Shown piece after piece: positions 15,902 to 22,313 of a stretch of 64,000 nucleotides of DNA (its first letter is position 1; every line of letters begins with the position of its first letter). The notes below the pieces were generated by a model. The model was not told the origin of the DNA, did no database searches, and saw only the letters and a list, made by a program, of their open reading frames with translations. The DNA lies in IMG/VR virus record IMGVR_UViG_3300044736_000016, positions 45,769 through 109,768 of that record. One strand, given 5' to 3'. Both the position numbers and the translations under genes were made by a program. Source of the DNA: a virus.

Positions 15902-16884
15902 CGGGTGGGCGCAGTGTGCAGGCGGTAGTCGTGCTCTACACGGCCGATCTGTGCGTCGCCACGGGCATGCTGCGGTACCCAGAACTTGCCCTCGTGCCGC
16001 CCGAACAGGAGGCCACGCCCGTACTTGGGACCGTAGTGGTGGAAGGAGCCTCGGACGCTGGTGAGTGGTACGCCCCCGCCTTGGCCACCTACACCTCCGC
16101 GAGTTGATCGGCCAACGGGGAACACGTTGAGCGTCTTCACGGTCACACCCATAGCGGCCAGTCGTCGCCGCTCAGGGCGAGGACGCTGGGGCTCTACAAG
16201 TTCTACATTGCGGCACGCGAGGAAGTTGAACGTTCCGAGCAGAACGAGAAGCGCCTCGTCCCATGCGTAGTCGTGGTCGTGGATGATGTCGATAGAGCGG
16301 ATGTCCGCTGGGCTGCCGTCCTCATAAATATCGATCTGCCATGAGTGCAGCGGTCCTACAGTCGTGGCCAAGCCGCCCTGGCCCCTACCCCCGACCCACA
16401 TGAAGGCTAAGACGCGCCAAAACACATCGTCTTCCCTGACGACGTGGACCGGCTGGTTGTGGGGGATCGGCTTTCCAATATCATCCCAGGAATTCCCCAG
16501 CAGTTCGTCACGTTGAGTAGAGACGAGGTGGAGGACGAATACCGTGCCATATTCGTTGACAAAGCACACGGCTGCCTCGCGCCAGGGTTGAGCGATGCAC
16601 GGGTGGTCCTCGTAGACAGCCACTGGGCGAGCAGATGTTTTGAGCGATTCGTAGATCGCCGTAGCGTCGACCACGACTGGATCTTCAACTAGCTCAAGCG
16701 CTCGCTCCGTCACTTTGGCTCCTGCGGCCTGCTGCGGCGTGCTCGCTGTGGCCGGGCAGGGGTTGCCTGCGCGGTGCCTGCGGAGATCGCTTATGACCTT
16801 AGCGATGGGCTCTGCGGTCATCGGACAGTACTCATGCGAGCATGATACCGAAACCGAGTTGAGATCGGCAACATGGCTCGGCAT
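15898..16884 (-). CDS. Conserved protein of unknown function, 328 aa
   Basis: ATG 16884 is preceded by a weak GAGG; ATG 16821 is an alternative (307 aa). The N-terminal part is helical. The middle has a beta-rich segment (HPCIAQPWREAAVCFVNEYGTVFVLHL). The C-terminus, HHYGPKYGRGLLFGRHEGKFWVPQHARGD, resembles a short domain I have seen at the end of actinobacterial plasmid and phage proteins, without known activity. It is the first and largest gene of the leftward block and divergent from the capsid protease. Confidence 0.5.
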   Translation of the reverse strand: MPSHVADLNSVSVSCSHEYCPMTAEPIAKVISDLRRHRAGNPCPATASTPQQAAGAKVTERALELVEDPVVVDATAIYESLKTSARPVAVYEDHPCIAQPWREAAVCFVNEYGTVFVLHLVSTQRDELLGNSWDDIGKPIPHNQPVHVVREDDVFWRVLAFMWVGGRGQGGLATTVGPLHSWQIDIYEDGSPADIRSIDIIHDHDYAWDEALLVLLGTFNFLACRNVELVEPQRPRPERRRLAAMGVTVKTLNVFPVGRSTRGGVGGQGGGVPLTSVRGSFHHYGPKYGRGLLFGRHEGKFWVPQHARGDAQIGRVEHDYRLHTAPTR

Positions 16885-16955
16885 GGTAGCGCCAGCCTCG
16901 GCCTGACGCAGCGGGTAGGCGCGGGCAAACCCACAGGCACGGCGATCCTGCGCCC

Positions 16956-18662
16956 GTGGCGACCGATACCAAGACCACCGAGTCCGACGCCCAAGCTGTC
17001 GAACATTCGCATCCCAAGGCGGGCGGCGGGAAGTACACACACTCCCACGCCATCACGGGCACGAAGGCCCACGGGCACGCCGTAGACGCGAAGGACAACG
17101 GCTCCACGACCGAACTCCTGCCCACGGTCGCTGCGATGAGCGAGACCTCGCCCGGGGTGATGGCACTGCGGTTCCCCCAGCAGGCAAGGCTCTCTGAGGG
17201 GGCGCCGATCGACTACCTGTGCACTGGGGAGTGGACGTTCCCCGAGTTGAACCGCGGCAATCCGATCTGTGTGACCCGCGACGATCTCACCGATGTCAAG
17301 CGGCTGTGGGACGAGAACGCCTACGGGCAGAACCTGCCGATCATCGATGAGAACCACGATCCGAACCGCGCAGTGGGGTGGATCAAGCGCCTCGACTGGC
17401 ATCCCTCTGACCCCGACAGGCTGGTGGCGGTCCCTGACTGGAACGAGGGATGCGACAAACTCGTCGCTTCTGGCGCGTACGGGTACACATCACCGCTTCT
17501 GCTCCTGAACTGGCGCGACCCAGTGTCCGGCACGGTGTATCCCGTCGTCCCCGGCGGCCTCGGCCTGGATCCCAACGACCCCGAGGGCGATACGTCCGGG
17601 CTGGCCTTGGCGAACCACCCGAAAATCAAGAAGCTCAGTGCCAAGTTTGCGGCATCCGAGAGCGGTGATACGCAGGCTGCGCTGATTGCGTTCGGCGAGG
17701 CAGGCACGGTGTTCAGCGGCGTTGCGGCAGACACTGCCCGCGCACTGCTGGCTGAGGGTGACGGCGCACCGATCGACTTCGCTGCGGCCGACACCTCTGC
17801 GGACATGACCGATCTGCCGCCGTGCAGTTGGGCGCCGCCCTATGCGGAGTACAACCGCTGTCCGGGCTATACGCGGGTGCTCGCAGATGGTGACGGCGAT
17901 GCTCCAGGCGATCTGCCCGGATGCTGCCGTCTGGCGGCGCAGTGCAATGGCTACTCCCCGGTCCCAAACGGGACTGTTCCACCGTATCAGCGCTCCTACT
18001 ACAGCGAGGGACACAGCATGGCCGACAACCCGGCCCAGCCGGCCGGAGTGCCGGCCGCCAATCCGTCTCCGGTACCCAACGCGCCGCAGACCGCCCCGCC
18101 CGCGGCCCCGCAGCCACCGCCAGCACCACCGCCCCCTGCTCCCACCCCTGCCGCGCAGCACTCCGCGGACATGGGAGAGATGCAGCGCATGCTCGCTGCG
18201 GAGACCCACCAGCGCGAGACGATGCAGACCGAGGTCGCACGGCTCGGCGAGGAGCTGAGGCGGCGCGATGAGGACGACAAGATCCGCAGTGTGACGGTTC
18301 GGCTGTCAGAGCTCGCGAAGCGTTTTCCCCCCGCCGTCCTGGACAGTCTCGCCGGAGCCGCAAAGAACGGCGTGCGCGACCGCACCCGCCTGCTCAGGCT
18401 GAGCGAGCATCCGGTAGGGATCGAAGCGCTCGAGGCCATCCCGCAGGTGAAGGGTGGCGCGGTGTCGCTGAGCGAGATCGGCACTGGCGCAGAGGCTGAC
18501 CCGGAGACCTCCTACTCGCGGCTGCGGAAGTTCGCCGAGGAGCTGCGCGCGGCAGACCCGAAGCTCACCCGCGAGCAGGCGATGCTCAAGGCGAGCGAGG
18601 ACCACCCTGACCTCGTCGCTGCGTACCGCGCCGAGAAGTATGTGCCCGGCGCGGCTGGCTGA
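16956..18662 (+). CDS. Capsid maturation protease-scaffold (Mu gpI-like)
   Basis: GTG 16956. Residues about 60-270 match the layout of Mu gpI-type capsid proteases (LPIIDENHDPNRAVGWIKRL; GAYGYTSPLLL), where catalytic residues sit around the DENHD and the G(Y/R)TSP strands. A Cys-bearing segment and a Pro/Ala-rich linker (about 365-405) follow, then a coiled, scaffold-like C-terminus. This is the usual protease-scaffold order, directly before decoration and capsid genes. Confidence 0.75.
   Translation: MATDTKTTESDAQAVEHSHPKAGGGKYTHSHAITGTKAHGHAVDAKDNGSTTELLPTVAAMSETSPGVMALRFPQQARLSEGAPIDYLCTGEWTFPELNRGNPICVTRDDLTDVKRLWDENAYGQNLPIIDENHDPNRAVGWIKRLDWHPSDPDRLVAVPDWNEGCDKLVASGAYGYTSPLLLLNWRDPVSGTVYPVVPGGLGLDPNDPEGDTSGLALANHPKIKKLSAKFAASESGDTQAALIAFGEAGTVFSGVAADTARALLAEGDGAPIDFAAADTSADMTDLPPCSWAPPYAEYNRCPGYTRVLADGDGDAPGDLPGCCRLAAQCNGYSPVPNGTVPPYQRSYYSEGHSMADNPAQPAGVPAANPSPVPNAPQTAPPAAPQPPPAPPPPAPTPAAQHSADMGEMQRMLAAETHQRETMQTEVARLGEELRRRDEDDKIRSVTVRLSELAKRFPPAVLDSLAGAAKNGVRDRTRLLRLSEHPVGIEALEAIPQVKGGAVSLSEIGTGAEADPETSYSRLRKFAEELRAADPKLTREQAMLKASEDHPDLVAAYRAEKYVPGAAG
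18018..18662 (+). CDS. Probable nested scaffold, in-frame internal start
   Basis: Within the protease frame, ATG 18018 (codon 355) is preceded by GCGAGGG at seven-base spacing, a proper ribosome site. Translation from here gives 214 aa: the Pro/Ala linker, a coiled coil (ETHQRETMQTEVARLGEELRR) and a helical end without the protease. Nested scaffolds made this way are known from lambda C/Nu3 and Mu I/Z. Confidence 0.55.
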   Translation: MADNPAQPAGVPAANPSPVPNAPQTAPPAAPQPPPAPPPPAPTPAAQHSADMGEMQRMLAAETHQRETMQTEVARLGEELRRRDEDDKIRSVTVRLSELAKRFPPAVLDSLAGAAKNGVRDRTRLLRLSEHPVGIEALEAIPQVKGGAVSLSEIGTGAEADPETSYSRLRKFAEELRAADPKLTREQAMLKASEDHPDLVAAYRAEKYVPGAAG

Positions 18663-18673
18663 GGAGATAGGAC

Positions 18674-19042
18674 GTGGCTTACGAGTTGCAAGGCGCAGGG
18701 GGGATCATGTCCCTCCTCGCTCTCGCGGACATGACTGGGTCGCAGTACCTCGCCGTTGCGGGCGACGTGGCTAGCGGACAGGTGGTGGTGAATACCTCCG
18801 CAGGAACGCGCAGTCTCGGCGTGTTGCAGAACAACCCCCGCCTCGGACAGCCGTGTGCGATCTGGCGGGGGTCGAGCATCACGAAGTGGGTCGCGGGAGC
18901 CACCATCGCACAGTTCGCTGTGGTGACGACCGACACCGCAGGAAAGGCCAAAACTGCTACTGGCGGTGACATCGTCCATGGGGTAGCGCTGGAAGCCGGG
19001 GTCACAGGCGCCCTTGTGACCGTGGCGCTGGGAGGCATCTGA
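18674..19042 (+). CDS. Capsid decoration protein
   Basis: GTG 18674 follows GAGGAGATAGGA. The small beta-rich protein (122 aa) has repeated short strands, GSQYLAVAGDVASGQVVV and AVVTTDTAGKAKTATGGDIVHGVALE, like the DUF2190/gpD-like decoration family. It sits between protease and major capsid genes, as expected for a head-stabilising protein. Confidence 0.7.
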   Translation: MAYELQGAGGIMSLLALADMTGSQYLAVAGDVASGQVVVNTSAGTRSLGVLQNNPRLGQPCAIWRGSSITKWVAGATIAQFAVVTTDTAGKAKTATGGDIVHGVALEAGVTGALVTVALGGI

Positions 19043-19043
19043 C

Positions 19044-20036
19044 ATGCAGCCGAGCCCGAACAGCGTCTACGTCGACCCGCTGCTGAGCGACATGGCCGTT
19101 GCGTTCATGCAGGACGCGACATCATTCATCAGCGATCAGGTCTTCCCGACCGTCCCAGTACAGTACCAGACGGGCAAGTACGACTACTACGACCGCGGCG
19201 CGTGGTACAGCATCCGTGCCAAGCCGCGCGCTCCCGGAGAGGAATCGGCGGGCGGTGGGTACACCCTGCAGCAGAAGACCTACGCGGTCATCCCCTACGC
19301 GGTGCACTCCGACCTCGACGCGCAGACTGCGGCAAACGCCATGCCGCCCGAGGATCCGCGACGGAACAAGACCCGCTGGTGCACCATGCAGTTGCTCCTG
19401 CTCAAGGAGAAGCTCTGGGCCGACGGGTTTTTCAAGGCTGGCGTGTGGACCACCGACATGACCGGCGTGACCGGAACGTCGCCTACCTCCGTGCAGTTCA
19501 CGCAGTGGAGCAACCACACGTCCAGCACTCCGATCGAGGATGTCGAGGCTCAGGTCACGGCCATGGAGCAGTTGACGGGGTTCAGCCCGAACACCCTGGT
19601 CATCGGGCGGTCGACGTGGGCGGGGCTTAAGAACCACCCGCAGCTCGTCGATAGGATCAAGTACACGCAGCGCGGCATCATGACCGAGGATCTGCTCGCC
19701 GCGGTCCTAGGACTGGACAAGGTTCTCGTCTCACGGGCGACCATCGACACCGCTCCCGAGAGCGGCGCGTCGCCGCCCACGGGTGACGTGTACTCGTTTT
19801 TGATGGGCAAGGGTGCGCTGCTCTGCTACTCCGCACCCTCGCCGTCCACCGAGATGCCGAGCGCTGGCTACCACTTTACCTGGACCGGGTATTTGGGTGC
19901 GAGTGCGAACGGCAGCGTGGTGTACGAGATCCCCGCGCCGCTCCGCAAGTCCGTTCGCATCGAGGGCGAGCTGGCCACGTCGCCGACCATCGTGGCCCCC
20001 GACCTCGGTACCTTCTTCGCCTCTGCGGTCGCGTAA
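19044..20036 (+). CDS. Major capsid protein (HK97 fold)
   Basis: 330 aa. The start DPLLSDMAVAFMQDATSFISDQVFPTVPVQYQTGKY is the recognisable N-arm of a large family of HK97-fold capsid proteins, followed by RAPGEESAGGG, TYAVIPYAVHSDLD and an LVIGRSTWAGLK motif in the A-domain. No N-terminal delta domain is present, in line with a separate scaffold. Protease, decoration and capsid genes are contiguous. Confidence 0.85.
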   Translation: MQPSPNSVYVDPLLSDMAVAFMQDATSFISDQVFPTVPVQYQTGKYDYYDRGAWYSIRAKPRAPGEESAGGGYTLQQKTYAVIPYAVHSDLDAQTAANAMPPEDPRRNKTRWCTMQLLLLKEKLWADGFFKAGVWTTDMTGVTGTSPTSVQFTQWSNHTSSTPIEDVEAQVTAMEQLTGFSPNTLVIGRSTWAGLKNHPQLVDRIKYTQRGIMTEDLLAAVLGLDKVLVSRATIDTAPESGASPPTGDVYSFLMGKGALLCYSAPSPSTEMPSAGYHFTWTGYLGASANGSVVYEIPAPLRKSVRIEGELATSPTIVAPDLGTFFASAVA

Positions 20037-20038
20037 CA

Positions 20039-20293
20039 GTGCAGTACATCGTTAAGCGGCGCATCTCTGGGCTGTCTCACGCCGTGGGTGACGTGCTCAG
20101 CGATGCCGACGTCGGTGGGTGGAGCACATTGAAGTCGCTCGTCAACCTCGGCTGGCTGGAGGCGGTGCAGACCTGTCCGCGGTGTGCATGGCCGTCTTCC
20201 GAGGCACCACCTGATCCGCCTGCACACACACCGACGCCCCGCAAGATTCCGGCGAAACTGGACATCGACCTCAGCCCGGTCGGGAGGCGGTAG
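20039..20293 (+). CDS. Hypothetical protein, 84 aa
   Basis: GTG 20039 is three bases after the capsid stop. The N-terminal half has a small compact domain (SHAVGDVLSDADVGGWSTLKSLVNLGWLE) resembling short head-neck accessory proteins; it then has one CPRC pair and a Pro-rich tail. Function unknown. Confidence 0.55.
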   Translation: MQYIVKRRISGLSHAVGDVLSDADVGGWSTLKSLVNLGWLEAVQTCPRCAWPSSEAPPDPPAHTPTPRKIPAKLDIDLSPVGRR

Positions 20294-20467
20294 ATGGCCG
20301 CAGGGTTGCAGATCACCGTAGGGCCGTCGGTCGTCAAGGTGACGGTCGACAGCGTCAAGTACACGCTGTCTGCTGGTTCCCCTGGGTACGTGCCACTCGA
20401 GCACCGCCAAGGTGCGGTCGACGCCGCTGCGGTCAAGGGAATCACGCTGACGGCAGCCGTGATCTGA
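20294..20467 (+). CDS. Small beta protein, 57 aa
   Basis: ATG 20294 overlaps the previous stop. The peptide reads as alternating beta strands (LQITVGPSVVKVTVDSVKYTL) with no charged core, fitting a small virion component. Supported by the tight gene packing; no family recognised. Confidence 0.5.
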   Translation: MAAGLQITVGPSVVKVTVDSVKYTLSAGSPGYVPLEHRQGAVDAAAVKGITLTAAVI

Positions 20468-20477
20468 TGGCCATGTG

Positions 20478-20618
20478 ATGTGCAGCCTCACCATCACCGC
20501 TGTGGCCGTCACCGTCTGCGTCGTGCTGGCGGTGTTCCGCGGTCCACGCTGGCTTCTCGTCGGAGCCGTCGTCGGAGTAGGCGGCTACACGATCAGCAGG
20601 AGAACCCGCGTTCCGTGA
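20478..20618 (+). CDS. 46-aa membrane peptide
   Basis: ATG 20478 (or GTG 20475). Two short hydrophobic stretches separated by FRGPRW, then a basic tail. Its stop overlaps the next GTG. Small membrane protein in the head region; role unknown. Confidence 0.45.
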   Translation: MCSLTITAVAVTVCVVLAVFRGPRWLLVGAVVGVGGYTISRRTRVP

Positions 20619-20770
20619 TCCCGCTCCTCCTCGTTCTGCTGCTCATCGTCGTGCTGTTCGGCGCGGGGTCGTTGTTGAACCTGCTGTACTGGGTGGCGAT
20701 CATCGCGCTTGCGGTGTGGCTGGTCGGCTTCGCCATGCACGGCCCTGATGGTCGGTGGTACCGCTGGTGA
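20615..20770 (+). CDS. Hydrophobic WYRW membrane protein, 51 aa
   Basis: GTG 20615 overlaps the previous stop. Two hydrophobic helices (PLLLVLLLIVVLFGAG and LLYWVAIIALAVWLVGF) followed by DGRWYRW match the small hydrophobic proteins found in many copies in Streptomyces and relatives. The host copies have no known function. This suggests capture from, or adaptation to, an actinobacterial host. Confidence 0.65.
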   Translation: MIPLLLVLLLIVVLFGAGSLLNLLYWVAIIALAVWLVGFAMHGPDGRWYRW

Positions 20771-20973
20771 ACGCAACCGCACACTTCTGCAAGCGTTGCA
20801 ACGTTGTGCACTTCGCGGCGCAGTGCCCACGGGATCTGTGGGATGCCGACGAGGCTGAGCGTAGAGACGTCGCCGTCGCTCGCTCCACCTTCTCGCGGTG
20901 GGCGTCGGGATACGTCGCCAGTCTGTCCGGTCTCAGGGACGCAGGCGTGAAATTGGGGAAGGAACAGCCGTGA
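20767..20973 (+). CDS. Small Zn-binding-like protein, 68 aa
   Basis: GTG 20767 overlaps the previous stop. HFCKRCNVVHFAAQCP near the N-terminus gives Cys, Cys, His, Cys in zinc-knuckle-like spacing; a helical tail follows. Its end overlaps the next start. Unknown role. Confidence 0.55.
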   Translation: MNATAHFCKRCNVVHFAAQCPRDLWDADEAERRDVAVARSTFSRWASGYVASLSGLRDAGVKLGKEQP

Positions 20974-21380
20974 ACGTCGAAGTCGGCAAGAAGCTGCGCC
21001 TGCGGGAGCACGTCGGATACATGCCAGAGATCAACCCGCACCACGACTATGAGAAGTATCTCGACCGGCACTATCCGCTGTTCGCCGGGCAAGAGGCCGA
21101 GGTGGTGGGACTGAGCCCCGCAGGCGAGCATGGCGCCGGGCCGCACGACCAGGACACCGTGGTGCTGCGTTTGGAGCACCGGCAACTCGTCGTGACACCG
21201 CCAACTCCGGCCGCAACTGCGCACGCAGCCGGACCGCCCGGACCGCTGCCCGAGGAGCATCAGGTGTTCCACCCGACCGACCCTGACCATGAGCCCACAG
21301 ATCCGCCGACGGTGCGTCACTGGTCGTGCACGCTGGAGCAGCTTGACGAACTGTTCGAGCCCATCGACGGGGAGGGCTAG
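20970..21380 (+). CDS. Hypothetical protein, 136 aa
   Basis: GTG 20970 follows GGAAGGAAC. The N-terminal half looks like a small beta-barrel (VGKKLRLREHVG ... AGQEAEVVGLSP ... DTVVLRLEHRQLVV); the rest is Pro/His/Asp-rich with an acidic end. The next gene follows in the same frame right after its TAG stop. Unknown. Confidence 0.55.
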   Translation: MNVEVGKKLRLREHVGYMPEINPHHDYEKYLDRHYPLFAGQEAEVVGLSPAGEHGAGPHDQDTVVLRLEHRQLVVTPPTPAATAHAAGPPGPLPEEHQVFHPTDPDHEPTDPPTVRHWSCTLEQLDELFEPIDGEG

Positions 21381-21383
21381 GTC

Positions 21384-22064
21384 ATCGCTGGGGAATTTTC
21401 GCGCAACTCTAACTACCGCGGGCTCAATACTGCGCTGAGCATCGGCGGACCGTCTGGCGCCAACCTTGGCGATATCGTGGCGACCGTCACCACTGGCATC
21501 ACCGCCGGCACGACAGCCACCACGTCGATCGTCTGCTCGGGCGGTCTGTCACGCGCGCTCCCATCCGGTACGGTCATCATCTGCACGTCAACCACCGGCA
21601 CGAACACCGAGGCGTACATACTCAACGGCGCGCATGCCGCCGCGGTGACCACGCTGACCGTCACCTCGCAGACCGCCAACCGTGCACGCGTGAGCGGCGA
21701 TCTGGTGTGGGTCTTGCAGGTGCCGCAGCCATACCTAGCGCTCATCACCAACGCTACGGCGCCGCTGGACAACGTGCTCGGCTCCGAGTACACCGCGACC
21801 GGCTATGCACGCCAGCCGGTGACGTGGACGGCTCCGACCGCCGCCGACCCACCTGTGACCACGAACTCTGCGCTGATTACGTGGGGACCGATGACTGCAG
21901 GAACCGGCGCGGTGCTTGCCAGTCTCTCGCTGATGGAACTGCTCTCCGCGGGGACGGCAGCAAACCAGATGGCATGGTGGACGTTGGCCGCTACAAAAAC
22001 ACCTGGCACGGGAGACAGCGTGACCTCGGCGGCCACGACTGGCATTACGATGTCGCTCCTGTAG
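21384..22064 (+). CDS. Virion/tail-fibre-like protein with doubtful start
   Basis: The frame is open from 21381. The coding-like N-terminus (AGEFSRNSNYRGLNTALS) begins right after a GGAGGG ribosome site, but the codon at start distance is ATC (21384); the first ordinary start is GTG 21477. The middle (ATTSIVCSGGLSRALPSGTVIICTS) looks like a small beta domain. The end (YLALITNATAPLDNVLGSEYTATGYARQPVTW) matches a short phage tail-fibre/adaptor domain. Confidence 0.6.
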   Translation: MAGEFSRNSNYRGLNTALSIGGPSGANLGDIVATVTTGITAGTTATTSIVCSGGLSRALPSGTVIICTSTTGTNTEAYILNGAHAAAVTTLTVTSQTANRARVSGDLVWVLQVPQPYLALITNATAPLDNVLGSEYTATGYARQPVTWTAPTAADPPVTTNSALITWGPMTAGTGAVLASLSLMELLSAGTAANQMAWWTLAATKTPGTGDSVTSAATTGITMSLL

Positions 22065-22297
22065 TGGCTAGACGTGGCGAGAACATGCGGACGGTTGCCA
22101 TGGACGTGATCGACGACGACGAGGCGGTGCAGACGATTATCGCGCTCGCAGACATGCTGAACGAAGGCTCGCATGTCGTCCTGCTGAGACGGCCCGACCT
22201 CCCTGCCGACGTGTGGAACGCCGTATCTCCGGTGCTCATGGCGAGGGCGAGTGCGGCGCTGCATGGCGCTCCGGTTGAGGCGCCTGCTCCCGAGTAA
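22064..22297 (+). CDS. Hypothetical acidic protein, 77 aa
   Basis: GTG 22064 overlaps the previous stop; ATG 22085 is an alternative. A helical protein (DEAVQTIIALADMLNEGSHVVLLRRP) without known family. Lies between two virion genes. Confidence 0.5.
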   Translation: MARRGENMRTVAMDVIDDDEAVQTIIALADMLNEGSHVVLLRRPDLPADVWNAVSPVLMARASAALHGAPVEAPAPE

Positions 22298-22313
22298 CCC
22301 GGAGGGCTGACCC

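Noticed and set aside
20911-20925. GTCGCCAGTCTGTCC partial match to the dyad motif
   Set aside because: Twelve bases match copy 1 but the right half is absent; inside a coding region, so not counted as a copy.
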